Shown here piece by piece: positions 1 to 8,742 of a stretch of 64,000 nt of DNA (position 1 is the first letter of the stretch; each line of letters begins with the position of its first letter). The notes beneath the pieces were generated by a model. That model saw only the letters and a list, made by a program, of their open reading frames with translations, ran no database searches and was not told the origin of the DNA. Both the position numbers and the translations under genes were made by a program. Origin of the DNA: Myxococcus xanthus (GTDB taxonomy: Bacteria > Myxococcota > Myxococcia > Myxococcales > Myxococcaceae); assembly GCF_900106535.1 (NCBI RefSeq), contig NZ_FNOH01000003.1:124001-188000 (forward strand). The letters are read 5' to 3'.

Positions 1-1640
1 CCCGGCAGCGCACGGAAGACGAAGACGCTGGAGGCCGTCAGCACTACCGCCGCGCCCAGCACCCACCACGGCCGCTTCAGGCCCCAGGCCAGGGTGCGCG
101 CGTAGACGCGCTCCAGCTTCTCGAAGCCCCGGTCCACCCAGACGCCAATCCGGCTGCGGCCTTCACGCGACGTCTTGAGCAACTGCGCGCAGCGCGCGGG
201 GGCCAGGGTGATGGCCTCCACGTAGGACAGGAGCACCGCCACGCACAGCGTCACGCCGAACTGGAGGAAGTACTTGCCGATGACGCCGCTCATGAAGACG
301 ACGGGCAGGAAGATGGCTACCACCGCCGCCGTCGCCGCCAGCGCGGCGAAGGTGATTTCCGCGGTGCCCTCGCGCGCGGCGCGCACCCGGTCCTTCCCCT
401 CTTCGGAGTGCCGGTAGATGTTCTCCAGCACCATGATGGCGTCGTCCACGACGATGCCCACCGCCAGCGCCAGGCCCAGTAACGTGAAGGTGTTGAGCGT
501 GAAGCCCAGGAAGTAGATGACCGCCACCGTCCCCAGCAGCGACATGGGGATGGCCAGCACCACGTTCATCGTGCTGGAGATCGAGCCCAGGAACACCCAG
601 CACACGAAGGCGGTGAGGATGCACGCGAGCATCAGCTCGAACTCGATTTCGTGGACGCTCTCCTCGATGAACTGCGTCGAGTCGAAGTTGATGCCCAGCT
701 GCATCCCCTCCGGCAGGTCCTTCTGCATCTTGTCCAGCTCGGCCCGGATGCCCTGGGCCACCGCCACGGCGTTGGCACCGCGCTGCTTCTTGATGCCCAG
801 GCCCTGCGCCGGCTCGCCGTTGATGCGCGCCATGCGGCGCACGTCCTCGAAGCCGTCCTCCACCAGCGCCACGTCCTTCAGGTAGACGGGGAAGCCGCCC
901 TGCTCGCGCACGATGATGCGCCGCAGCGTCTCCAGGTCCAGCGCCTCGCCCATGACGCGGACGTTGACCTCGCGGCCCTGTGTCTCGATGCGGCCGGCGG
1001 GCAGCTCCACGTGCTCGCGCTGGAGCGCCGCGGACACGTCCGTCACCGTGAGGCCCAGCGCGTCCAGCTTCTGCGCGTCCACCCAGATGCGGACGTTGCG
1101 CTCCAGCATGCCGCCCAGCTGCACCTCGCCCACGCCCGGAATCGTCTGGAGCTTCTCCTTCACGCGGTAGCGGGCGTAGTCACTCACCACCTGCTGGCTG
1201 AAGGGCCCGGACACGCCGACCCAGAGGATGGGTTGGTCCTCCGGGTTGGACTTGGAGATGATGGGCGGATCGATGTCCAGCGGCAGCCGGCGCTGCACCT
1301 GGCTCACCTTGGTCTGCACGTCCTGGAGCGCCAGGTCCACGTTGCGCGACAGGTCCAGCTCGACGGTGATGTTGCCGCCGCCCTGGCGCGCGGTGGAGTT
1401 GATGGCCGTGACGCCCTCCACCTGCGTCACCGCTTCCTCGATGAACTCGAGGACGTCGCTCTCCACCGCCTCCGGGTTGGCGCCTTCCCACGTGACGGAG
1501 ATGTTGATGGTGGGGAAGTCGACGTCCGGGAACTGGCTGATGCCAATACGCTGCGCGGCCACCAGTCCGAAGACGATGGTGGCCGCCATGATCATCCACG
1601 CCAGGACGGGCTTCTTGATGCACGCCTCGGTGATGTTCAT
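1..1640 (-). CDS. RND efflux pump inner-membrane permease (5' part only, runs off the window)
   Basis: The reading frame starts at ATG 1640-1638 and stays open to base 1, giving about 546 N-terminal residues of a protein usually near 1040. It opens with a TM1-like stretch and the motif ISQFPDVDFPTINISV, typical of HAE1/AcrB-like RND pumps. The TM4 segment reads LALAVGIVVDDAIMVLENIY; the paired Asp residues are the proton-relay residues of the family. By family knowledge it is a proton-driven pump that captures substrates in the periplasm or outer leaflet. Its ATG overlaps the stop of the adaptor gene by 4 bases (ATGA), and the TolC-like gene lies directly upstream, so it is the third gene of a complete tripartite efflux operon. 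Substrate is unknown. The C-terminal half is outside the window. Confidence 0.93.
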   Translation of the reverse strand, partial: MNITEACIKKPVLAWMIMAATIVFGLVAAQRIGISQFPDVDFPTINISVTWEGANPEAVESDVLEFIEEAVTQVEGVTAINSTARQGGGNITVELDLSRNVDLALQDVQTKVSQVQRRLPLDIDPPIISKSNPEDQPILWVGVSGPFSQQVVSDYARYRVKEKLQTIPGVGEVQLGGMLERNVRIWVDAQKLDALGLTVTDVSAALQREHVELPAGRIETQGREVNVRVMGEALDLETLRRIIVREQGGFPVYLKDVALVEDGFEDVRRMARINGEPAQGLGIKKQRGANAVAVAQGIRAELDKMQKDLPEGMQLGINFDSTQFIEESVHEIEFELMLACILTAFVCWVFLGSISSTMNVVLAIPMSLLGTVAVIYFLGFTLNTFTLLGLALAVGIVVDDAIMVLENIYRHSEEGKDRVRAAREGTAEITFAALAATAAVVAIFLPVVFMSGVIGKYFLQFGVTLCVAVLLSYVEAITLAPARCAQLLKTSREGRSRIGVWVDRGFEKLERVYARTLAWGLKRPWWVLGAAVVLTASSVFVFRALP

Positions 1641-2833
1641 TGCCGGGCGCCTCCGCCGCCGCTGGCGGCCTCCGGCTCCAGCCGGGGCTCACCCGTGAAG
1701 GTGGGTTTGGGTCCCTCCGCCACGCGCACGTTGGCCCCGTCGCGCAGGGCCTCACCGCCGCGCACCACCAGCAGCTCACCGGGCTTCACGCCGTCACGGA
1801 CCTCCACGCGGCCATCCGCGGTGCGCAGGCCCAGCTCCAGCACGCGCTCACGCGCCTTGTTGCCCTCCACCACGTAGGCCAGGAAGCCGCGTTCGCTGGC
1901 GCGCACCGCCGTCTGCGGAATCACCGGACTGCCGCCGCGCGTATCCACGGGCACCGCCACCGTGGCGAAGGCGCCCGGACGGAGCCGCTCGGCGTCCTCA
2001 CCGGTGACTTCCGCCGTCACCGGCACCATGCGGCTGGCATCATCCGCGGCGGCGGCCACGTGTGTGATTTTCGCCGTGAAAGAGCCACCCTCCGCGGCCC
2101 GAACGGAGAAGCGCGCCGTCATGCCGGGCTGGATGCGGGACACGTCCGCCGCCGGAACCGTGAAGCGCAGCAGCAACGGCTCGCGCCGCAGCAGCGTGGC
2201 CAACACGATGCCGGGCTGCACGTACTGGCCCGTCTGCACCGTGCGCGTCTGGAGCACGCCGTCCATGGGCGCGCGCACATAGGCGTCACGCTGGTTGAGC
2301 TGCGCCTGGTCCAGCAGCGCCTTCGCCGCCGCCACGTCCGCCTCCGCCGTGCGCGCGCGCGCCTCGAAGGTCTCCAACTGCTCGGCGGGCAGCAGACCGG
2401 GGCTGGCCTGGTTCACCGCGGTGCGGCGCTGCGCACCGGCCTCCGCCTCCACCAGCGTGGCGCGGGCTCGCGCCAGCGCGGCCTCCGCGGACCGCACGGC
2501 GATGGCGTAGCGGGCGGGCTCGATCTCCGCGAGCACCGCGCCCCTCTTCACCGACTGCCCTTCCGCGAAGAGCACCCGCTCCACGGCGCCCGGCACGCGG
2601 GCGGTGATCTGCACCCGCTCGAAGGCCTCCACGGAGCCCACCGCGTCCACCACGTACTCCACGTCCCGCGACTCCACCGGAGCCACCTCGACGGGGAACT
2701 GGATGGCTGCTCGGCCGCGACCTGCCGGCGCTGCTCCGCCTTGGGCGCTTTGCGCGTCCTTCTTGCAGCCAGCCGCCAGGGCCAGCGCGGCCACGGCCAG
2801 ACCCAACGTTCCTGCGCGTCGCATGTCCTTCAC
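1637..2833 (-). CDS. RND efflux periplasmic adaptor (membrane fusion lipoprotein)
   Basis: 398 residues from GTG 2833, which overlaps the TolC stop (GTGA); an ATG at 2824 is an alternative start. The N-terminus is a lipoprotein signal with lipobox LAAG-Cys (Cys23), so the mature protein is probably anchored in the inner membrane by lipid. It has the usual HlyD/AcrA order: an N-terminal barrel strand region (VEVAPVESRDVEYVV), a biotinyl-lipoyl-like half (ARVPGAVERVLFAEGQSV), a long Ala/Glu-rich helical hairpin around residues 115-185, the second lipoyl half (YVRAPMDGVLQTRTVQTG), then beta-barrel and membrane-proximal domains. It should bridge the RND pump and the TolC channel encoded on either side. 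Length is normal. The operon order OMF-MFP-RND with 4-base overlaps suggests translational coupling. Confidence 0.93.
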   Translation of the reverse strand: MKDMRRAGTLGLAVAALALAAGCKKDAQSAQGGAAPAGRGRAAIQFPVEVAPVESRDVEYVVDAVGSVEAFERVQITARVPGAVERVLFAEGQSVKRGAVLAEIEPARYAIAVRSAEAALARARATLVEAEAGAQRRTAVNQASPGLLPAEQLETFEARARTAEADVAAAKALLDQAQLNQRDAYVRAPMDGVLQTRTVQTGQYVQPGIVLATLLRREPLLLRFTVPAADVSRIQPGMTARFSVRAAEGGSFTAKITHVAAAADDASRMVPVTAEVTGEDAERLRPGAFATVAVPVDTRGGSPVIPQTAVRASERGFLAYVVEGNKARERVLELGLRTADGRVEVRDGVKPGELLVVRGGEALRDGANVRVAEGPKPTFTGEPRLEPEAASGGGGARQ

Positions 2834-4239
2834 GGTTCCTTCCCCAATGGGTCGAGTCCGACTGCCGCCCGCAGCCCCAGCAGCGCCACGCCCAGCGCGA
2901 ACCGGCTCTGGGCATACGCCACCTCCGCCTCGAACTGCCGCAGCGAGGCGTCCGCCACCGTCAGCGCCGTGGACAGGCCCTGACGGTAGAGAATCCCCTG
3001 CTCCTCCGCGTTCTGCCGGGCCGTGCGGACCGCCAGGTCGCTCTGTGCCAGGGCGGCCTGGGCATTCTCCAGCGCCACCCTCGCTTGCTCGATGTCCACG
3101 TCCACCCGGCGCGTGGTGGCCTGGACCTGGAGCTCCGCCGCCCGCGCCAGGGCCACGCGCTCACGGCGCTCGGCATAGCGCTCGCCGCCGTCGAAGAAGT
3201 TCCAGATGAGGTTGACGCCCAGGAAGCCGTCACCCGTGCGGCCCGCGAGTCCGGCCTCGTTCGTGAGGCGGTAGGTGGCGGACGCGCCCAGCGTGGGGAG
3301 CAGCCGGGCGAGCGGCTCCTTGGCGCTCTCCTCCAGCGCATCCACCCGCAGCCGCGCGGCCAGGATGTCCGGCCGGCGGTCCAGGGCCCCATCCGCCAGG
3401 GAGGCGTGGGCCTGCAGCGGCCGGCTGGCGTCCGACAGCAGCACGTCCGGCGAGGCCAGGGTGCCCTTCACCGAAGACACCAGCAGGAAGCCCAGCTCCA
3501 GGCGCGTGGTCTGCGCGGCGTTGCGCGCGTTGGACATCTGCACCTCGGCGCTGGCCGCCTCCAGCTCCGCGCGCGTCACATCGTTGCTGCTGGCCAGACC
3601 CGCCTTGGCGCGGGCCGATGCGTCCTGAAGTGACTGGCGGGCGAACGCGAGGCGCTGCTCGGCGGCGCGGTACACCTGCTCCTGGGCCAGGGTGGCGAGG
3701 AAGGCGTTGGCGGCCTCGAAGCCAATCTGCCGGCGCGCCTCCACGGCCTCCAGCTCCGCCGCATCGCCGTCCCTCCGCGCCGCGCGGTACAGGAAGATGC
3801 CGCGCGCGTCGAACAGCGGCAGGGAGGCGACGAAGTTGGCGTTGAAGGCGTTGTTGCGCTGGATGACCACTGTCTGGCCACCCACTTCGCGCGTCACTTC
3901 ATTCAGACGCCGGGTGTAGGTGCCCGTTCCCGTCAGCTCTGGAAAGAAGAAGGCCCGGGCCCGAGCCAGCCGGGCCCGGGCGGCCTCGGACTGCTGCTCG
4001 GCGGCCAGCGCCACCTCGTTACGCTTCGCGGCAAGCTGCACCGCCTGTTCCAGCGTCAGCGGACCACCTTCCGTGGACAGTGATTCCGCGGGCGGAGGAC
4101 TTGCTGGGGCACCCTTCGTGGATTCGGAGGCGGCGGGTGCGCCCCCCTCGGTCGCGGGCTGCTGCCCCGAAGCACTGGACGCGGTCAGGGCGAGCCAGGC
4201 GCAGAGAGGCACGGTGATGGCGTGACGGGGTCTATGCAT
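2830..4239 (-). CDS. TolC-family outer-membrane efflux channel
   Basis: About 469 residues. I start it at ATG 4239 because the next residues form a clean signal peptide (basic start, then ITVPLCAWLALTASSASG and a cleavage site). The frame is also open from ATG 4281, which would add 14 Arg/Pro-rich residues before the signal. After a low-complexity Pro/Ala/Ser stretch, the mature protein has two OEP-type repeats with long amphipathic Ala/Glu/Arg-rich helices (about residues 60-240 and 270-450), as in TolC/OprM proteins. By family knowledge it forms a trimeric channel across the outer membrane and periplasm. It is the first gene of the leftward tripartite operon, and its stop overlaps the adaptor start. 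Confidence 0.9.
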   Translation of the reverse strand: MHRPRHAITVPLCAWLALTASSASGQQPATEGGAPAASESTKGAPASPPPAESLSTEGGPLTLEQAVQLAAKRNEVALAAEQQSEAARARLARARAFFFPELTGTGTYTRRLNEVTREVGGQTVVIQRNNAFNANFVASLPLFDARGIFLYRAARRDGDAAELEAVEARRQIGFEAANAFLATLAQEQVYRAAEQRLAFARQSLQDASARAKAGLASSNDVTRAELEAASAEVQMSNARNAAQTTRLELGFLLVSSVKGTLASPDVLLSDASRPLQAHASLADGALDRRPDILAARLRVDALEESAKEPLARLLPTLGASATYRLTNEAGLAGRTGDGFLGVNLIWNFFDGGERYAERRERVALARAAELQVQATTRRVDVDIEQARVALENAQAALAQSDLAVRTARQNAEEQGILYRQGLSTALTVADASLRQFEAEVAYAQSRFALGVALLGLRAAVGLDPLGKEP

Positions 4240-4433
4240 GAACAGGCGGGGATGGCTCAGGCGTCGGGGGGGGCGCGCCATATAAACGGAGGTGGAGAGA
4301 AGGGGCTATGACGATTCGGCGTCTGGACGCTGGCCTGCGCGACAGACTATGGGTGGCGTCGGGTTCTCCTGGGTTCCGTAGCTCACTGTAGAAAGATTGC
4401 GGGCGCCACCAAGCGCCCGGGAATGCTCGGCCG

Positions 4434-6392
4434 ATGCGTTTATTCCTGATGGGTTGCGTTCTTGCGGTGGTGGTCTCCGTTTCCGGCTGCCGGAAGCAGG
4501 AAAACCCACCCAATGCCGGGGCCGTCCGCGTGCTCGTCTCATATGCGACGTTTCGTCCGGGCTGTCTCACGCTGACCGTCACGGACGTGGACGAACCCAG
4601 CCGCACCGAGACCGCCGACATCCGGATGGAGCCATCTGCCCGCAGCGACGTGCGGACGGTGGCCATCCTGGGCCGTGAGGGCTGGAGCCGGAACCTGCGG
4701 CTCACCGCGACCGCCAACGAGCGCTCCTGCAACGGGCCCGTGGTGGCACGGCACGAGGTCACCACGCAGGTGCCCACGGTGGGCACCGCGACCGTGGAGC
4801 TCGACCTGCGCGCCCTGGACCTGGATGACGACGGCTACGTCACCAGCGAGGGCGCCTTCCCTGGCTCGGATTGCAACGACGACGACCCGGCCATCCACCC
4901 CGGCGCGACGGAGCTGTGCGACGGCGTGGACAACAACTGCGTCAACGGCGAAGCGGATGCCCCCGGCGGCGCGACCTACTACCGCGACGCGGACGGTGAT
5001 GGATTCGGCGACCCGTCCGCCCTGCCCAACCTCTCCTGCACGCCTCCCGCGGGCTATGTCCTGGAGGCCGGTGACTGCAACGATCAGAACCCCAACATCC
5101 ACCCCAGACAGACCGAGCTCGTCTGCGACGGCAGGGACGACAACTGCGATGGGTTCATCGACAACGACCCGTTCGATGTGGGCACGCAGTGCCAGACCGA
5201 GCAGAACTGCGCTGGGTCCAAGCAGTGCGCGAGCACCGAGCTGACGACCTGCGTCAGCAGCGAGACGCCGCGGGAGTGGTTCGTGGACGAGGACGGTGAC
5301 GGCCAGGCGGGCACCTCCGTGGGGCTCTGGTGCGCCAACCCGCCGCAGCACGCCGTGGAGGACAACACGGACTGTGATGAGAGCTCGCGCTTCGTGTCGA
5401 ACACGGCCACCGAGGTGTGCGACCGGCTGGACAACGATTGTGACGGACAGGTGGACGAAGACCTGGCGGGCTGCGACACCGTGGCCTGGACGACGGCGAA
5501 CGCGACGCCCTCCTCGATTGTCTGGGAAACGGTGGCTGCGTACCCTGGCAACAAGGGCTGGCTCGCGGGACGCGACGGCCATGTCGCCCACGTCGATGGC
5601 GGGACGCTCACCCCCGTGGCGGACTGCCCGGGCCAGTGGATGTCCTCCTGGGTGACGAACAGCGGCCGCGTGTTCCTGGGCAACAGCGCGGGCAAGTTCA
5701 CCACCCGGCTGCCGACCGACACCGGCGCGTGTGTCAACGTGAATGGCCCCGGGAGCGCCAGCATCAACGGGATGGTGGGCTTCGAAAGCGGCAACAGCGT
5801 GGCGCTGTACGCGGTGGACAGCCAGGGCCGCATCCTCCGCTGGAACTACGAGGAGGGCGCCCCCACGCAGGCGGCCCCCGAGGAGCTCACGCGGCTCAAC
5901 GACAACCTCAAGTCCATTGACGGCACCAGCCCGCGGACGCTGTTCGCCGCGGGCGCCGAGGCACAGGGCGGCACCAACCACCCCGTGGTCTGGCGCGGCC
6001 CCACGGAGGACGGCGGCACGTGGCAGAAGGAAGCCCTGGGCAACGTCGGGTCGACCGAATTCCTCTTCGGCATCCAGGTGCTCTCACCGAGCCATGTCTA
6101 CGCCGTGGGTGACAAAGGCCTCTTCCTGGAGCGCGCGGGCACGACGTGGAGCGTGAAGCCCGCCATCACCCTGCCAACCTCGGCCCCGGCGGACATCCGC
6201 GGACTGGTGGCCTTCGGCAGCAAGGCCATCTACGCCGTGAGCTCCGGAACGAACAACATCCACTTCTTCAACGGCACGGCCTGGAGCACCGCCTTCGCGC
6301 CGTCCAGCCCCATGAACGCGCTGAGCGGAACCGGCCCGGCCGACGTCTGGGTGGCGGGCCACAGCGGCGCGCTCGTGCGCTGGCGGCCCTGA
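4434..6392 (+). CDS. MopRP-repeat lipoprotein with a C-terminal repeat region
   Basis: 652 residues. The N-terminus is a lipoprotein signal with lipobox SVSG-Cys (Cys19). Residues about 120-350 hold three copies of the putative metal-binding motif CDGxDNNCDGxxD (ELCDGVDNNCVNGE, LVCDGRDDNCDGFID, EVCDRLDNDCDGQVDED). Asp-rich EF-hand-like loops such as DADGDGFGD lie between them, so calcium binding is likely. The last 300 residues look like repeated Trp/Gly-rich blades (WLAGRDGHVAHV, VYAVGDKGLFLE, VWVAGHSGALVRW), which suggests a beta-propeller. Proteins of this kind are numerous in myxobacteria and mostly have no assigned function. A perfect 6-bp hairpin (4401-4418) sits just before the start. 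It is divergent from the efflux operon and only 21 bases precede the MCE operon. Export as a surface or periplasmic lipoprotein is inferred. Confidence 0.87.
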   Translation: MRLFLMGCVLAVVVSVSGCRKQENPPNAGAVRVLVSYATFRPGCLTLTVTDVDEPSRTETADIRMEPSARSDVRTVAILGREGWSRNLRLTATANERSCNGPVVARHEVTTQVPTVGTATVELDLRALDLDDDGYVTSEGAFPGSDCNDDDPAIHPGATELCDGVDNNCVNGEADAPGGATYYRDADGDGFGDPSALPNLSCTPPAGYVLEAGDCNDQNPNIHPRQTELVCDGRDDNCDGFIDNDPFDVGTQCQTEQNCAGSKQCASTELTTCVSSETPREWFVDEDGDGQAGTSVGLWCANPPQHAVEDNTDCDESSRFVSNTATEVCDRLDNDCDGQVDEDLAGCDTVAWTTANATPSSIVWETVAAYPGNKGWLAGRDGHVAHVDGGTLTPVADCPGQWMSSWVTNSGRVFLGNSAGKFTTRLPTDTGACVNVNGPGSASINGMVGFESGNSVALYAVDSQGRILRWNYEEGAPTQAAPEELTRLNDNLKSIDGTSPRTLFAAGAEAQGGTNHPVVWRGPTEDGGTWQKEALGNVGSTEFLFGIQVLSPSHVYAVGDKGLFLERAGTTWSVKPAITLPTSAPADIRGLVAFGSKAIYAVSSGTNNIHFFNGTAWSTAFAPSSPMNALSGTGPADVWVAGHSGALVRWRP

Positions 6393-6413
6393 GACGGCGG
6401 GCGGACGGACACC

Positions 6414-7112
6414 ATGGACCTGCGCGCGGACGGCCTCACGGTGCGGTACGGAGCGAGGCAGGTCCTGTCCGGCGTGAGCTGCGCGCTGCCGCCCGGGACG
6501 CAGGCACTGGTCCTGGGGCGCTCGGGCGCGGGGAAGACGACGCTGGTGAAGGCCCTGGCCGGCCTGGTGCGGCCCACGGAGGGCCGCGTGCTGTGGGATG
6601 GGCAGGATGCGGCGCGTCTGACGGCCGCCGAGCGGCGCGAGCAGCAGGCATCGTTCGGCATGGTGTTCCAGACGGACGCCCTGTTCGACTCGATGACGGT
6701 GCTGGAGAACGTCATGGCGCCACTCACCCGCCGCCACGTCCCGGAGGCCGAGGCCCGGGCCCGCGCCAGTGACGTGCTGCGGGCGGTAGGGCTCGCGGAC
6801 GCGGCGGGTACACTGCCGGAGCGCCTGTCTGGCGGCATGAAGAAGCGCGCGGGAATCGCGCGGGCCCTGGCGGCGCGTCCGTCGGTGGTGCTGGCGGATG
6901 ACCCGTTCGCCGGGTTGGATCCGGGCACGGCGCGGCAGGTGGCCCGGGTGCTCCTGGACGTGTCCCAGGGTGGCACGCTGCTGGTCGTGGCGACGGAGGC
7001 TCCGATGGACCTGCCCCTGCCCCGCTGGCTGTACCTGCGGAGCGGCCGGCTGGTTCATGACGGGCCCCCCGCGCCCGAGTGGGAGGATGCACCGGACGAG
7101 GTGCCGGCATGA
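6414..7112 (+). CDS. ABC transporter ATPase, MlaF-like, with degenerate Walker B and H-loop
   Basis: 232 residues and the first gene of a five-gene MCE lipid-transport operon. Walker A is GRSGAGKT (35-42), the Q-loop is Q86 and the signature LSGGM (138-142) is intact. The catalytic Glu after Walker B is Asp (VVLADD, D163), and the H-loop His is Thr (VVATE, T194). The signature followed by KKR and the overall length fit the MlaF subfamily, which powers lipid movement by MCE proteins. Because the second ATPase of the operon (8743-9492) has the opposite defects, this protein probably works as the non-catalytic half of a heterodimer while supplying the good signature motif. A 100-base gap separates it from the next gene. 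Substrate is unknown; phospholipid or another hydrophobic molecule is inferred from the family. Confidence 0.9.
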   Translation: MDLRADGLTVRYGARQVLSGVSCALPPGTQALVLGRSGAGKTTLVKALAGLVRPTEGRVLWDGQDAARLTAAERREQQASFGMVFQTDALFDSMTVLENVMAPLTRRHVPEAEARARASDVLRAVGLADAAGTLPERLSGGMKKRAGIARALAARPSVVLADDPFAGLDPGTARQVARVLLDVSQGGTLLVVATEAPMDLPLPRWLYLRSGRLVHDGPPAPEWEDAPDEVPA

Positions 7113-7212
7113 CGCGAAGTGCGCGAGCTCATCGAGGTGCCATGACGCGCCACCCGGAGGGCGTGACCACAGCCGTGCCGCCGCCGAGTCCGCACCCGGA
7201 TGAGATGCCGCC

Positions 7213-7986
7213 ATGGCGCTCCTGACGAGGCTCGGACGAACGGCGCTGGACGCGCTCCGCGGAACCGGCGCGCTGGGCCTGGTCGTGGGCCGCACGGTGC
7301 TGGCGCTGCCGAAACTGGAGCGCCGCGAGCTGGGCCGTGCGCTGGTGCAATTCGGCTACGGCTCCCTGCCGCTCGCCCTGGCCACAGCGGCGCTGGCCGG
7401 CATCATCGTGGTGCTGCAGTCGGGCATCTACGTCCAGCGCTTCGGCGCGCGGGCCTTCCTCGGCTGGGCGGCGGGCTATGGCGTGCTGTGGGAGTTCGGC
7501 CCGCTGCTGCTGGGCCTCATCATGTCGGCGCGGCTCGGCGCGCGAAACGCGGCGGAGCTGGCGCTGATGCAGGTGGGCGGACAGATTGAAGGGCTGAGAG
7601 GCATCGGCCTGGACCCCTTCGCCATCCTCGTCGCGCCTCGCGTGGTGGCCATGGAGGTCAGCATGCTGGCGCTCAGCGGCGTCACCTTCGCGGTGGCCAT
7701 CCTCTTCGAGTCCGTGGCCGCCCTGCTCGCCCTGGGCCTTCCGGTGCGCGTCTTCTTCGGCACCTTCTCCCAGCTCCTGGGGCCGCTCGACCTCCTGGGC
7801 GGCGTGGTGAAGACGGGCATCTTCGGACTGGCCATCGCCCTGCTGTCCACCACCGTGGGCCTGTCCGCCCGAGGCGGCGCACACGCCGTGGGCCAGGCGG
7901 CGGCCAACGCGGTGGTGCGCAGTTGCGCGGCCATCTTCGTCCTCGACTTCGCCCTCACGTCCTTGCTCGCGGGGTGGATGGGATGA
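7213..7986 (+). CDS. MlaE-family ABC permease, first copy
   Basis: 257 residues with about five or six hydrophobic segments. It carries MlaE-family blocks: ELGRALVQFGYGSLPLALATA near the start, a central GPLLLGLIMSARLGARNAAEL segment with the conserved Gly/Ala/Arg residues, and a C-terminal segment rich in small residues. MlaE proteins form the membrane channel that links the cytoplasmic ATPase to the periplasmic MCE ring. The stop overlaps the start of the second permease (ATGA at 7983-7986), so the two are probably made in equal amounts. This supports a heterodimeric permease in place of the homodimer used by E. coli MlaE. The start ATG 7213 was chosen because it gives a normal N-terminus. 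Confidence 0.88.
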   Translation: MALLTRLGRTALDALRGTGALGLVVGRTVLALPKLERRELGRALVQFGYGSLPLALATAALAGIIVVLQSGIYVQRFGARAFLGWAAGYGVLWEFGPLLLGLIMSARLGARNAAELALMQVGGQIEGLRGIGLDPFAILVAPRVVAMEVSMLALSGVTFAVAILFESVAALLALGLPVRVFFGTFSQLLGPLDLLGGVVKTGIFGLAIALLSTTVGLSARGGAHAVGQAAANAVVRSCAAIFVLDFALTSLLAGWMG

Positions 7987-8729
7987 ACGGCGTGCTGTCG
8001 TTCTTCGGAGCGCCGGTGGTGATGCTGGCGCGCACGGTGCGCGCCTCCACCCGGGACGGCGTGCCCTGGCGCGAGTCCCTGGCGCAGCTCCACGAGCTGG
8101 GCGGGCGCAGCGTGTGGCTGGTGATGTCCGGCATGGCCTTCTTCGGCGCGGTGCTCGTCACCATCGCCAACAGCCAGGCACGGCGCTTCGTGGGCAACGT
8201 GGCGGTGCTGGGGCCCGCGTACTTCGAGCTGCTCATCCGCGAGCTGGGCCCGGCGGTGTCCGCGCTGCTCACGGCCTCACGCGCGGGCGCGGCTCACGCG
8301 GCCGAGCTGTCCACCATGAGCGTCAACGAACAGGTGGAGGCCCTGGAGATGTCCGCGGGCGACCCCTACGCGGACCTCGTCGCGCCCCGGGTGTTCGCGG
8401 GTGTGATGGGCGTGCCCCTGCTGTGCATCCTGGGCACCATCGCGGCCACGCTGTCCGCGGCGGCCGTGGCGCAGTTCGCCTTCGGCGTGGATGGGCGGGC
8501 CTTCATGGATCCGCGCTACGTGGACGGCTGGGACTTGCTGGCCGCACTCCTGAAGGCCGCGGGCTGCGGGCTCTACATTCCGCTGGCGGCGGCGGTGGCG
8601 GGCCTCAAGGCGCGCGGCGGCGCCGAGGCCGTGGGTGAGGCCACCACCGACGGCGTGGTGGCGGCGAGCCTGGGATGCCTGCTCATCGACCTCGCCGTGT
8701 CGCTGGCCTTCCAACTGCTGCGCCTGTGA
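7983..8729 (+). CDS. MlaE-family ABC permease, second copy
   Basis: 248 residues from ATG 7983, which overlaps the stop of the preceding permease by 4 bases. A 20-residue upstream extension in the same frame is Arg/Pro-rich and is rejected. It shows the MlaE core more clearly than its neighbour: LLIRELGPAVSALLTASRAG, then a conserved cytoplasmic loop (MSVNEQVEALEMSAGDPYADLVAPRVFAGV) and a terminal GGAEAVGEATTDGVVAASLG segment. It is clearly related to, but distinct from, the first permease, so the pair is not a recent duplication. It should pair with it in the inner membrane under the two ATPases of the operon and deliver to, or receive lipid from, the MCE protein encoded at 9485. Confidence 0.91.
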   Translation: MNGVLSFFGAPVVMLARTVRASTRDGVPWRESLAQLHELGGRSVWLVMSGMAFFGAVLVTIANSQARRFVGNVAVLGPAYFELLIRELGPAVSALLTASRAGAAHAAELSTMSVNEQVEALEMSAGDPYADLVAPRVFAGVMGVPLLCILGTIAATLSAAAVAQFAFGVDGRAFMDPRYVDGWDLLAALLKAAGCGLYIPLAAAVAGLKARGGAEAVGEATTDGVVAASLGCLLIDLAVSLAFQLLRL

Positions 8730-8742
8730 GCGAGCCCCACGC

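Noticed and set aside
1640-2983. A 447-residue plus-strand frame opposite the efflux adaptor
   Set aside because: It is antisense to a clear HlyD-type adaptor and has no domain of its own.
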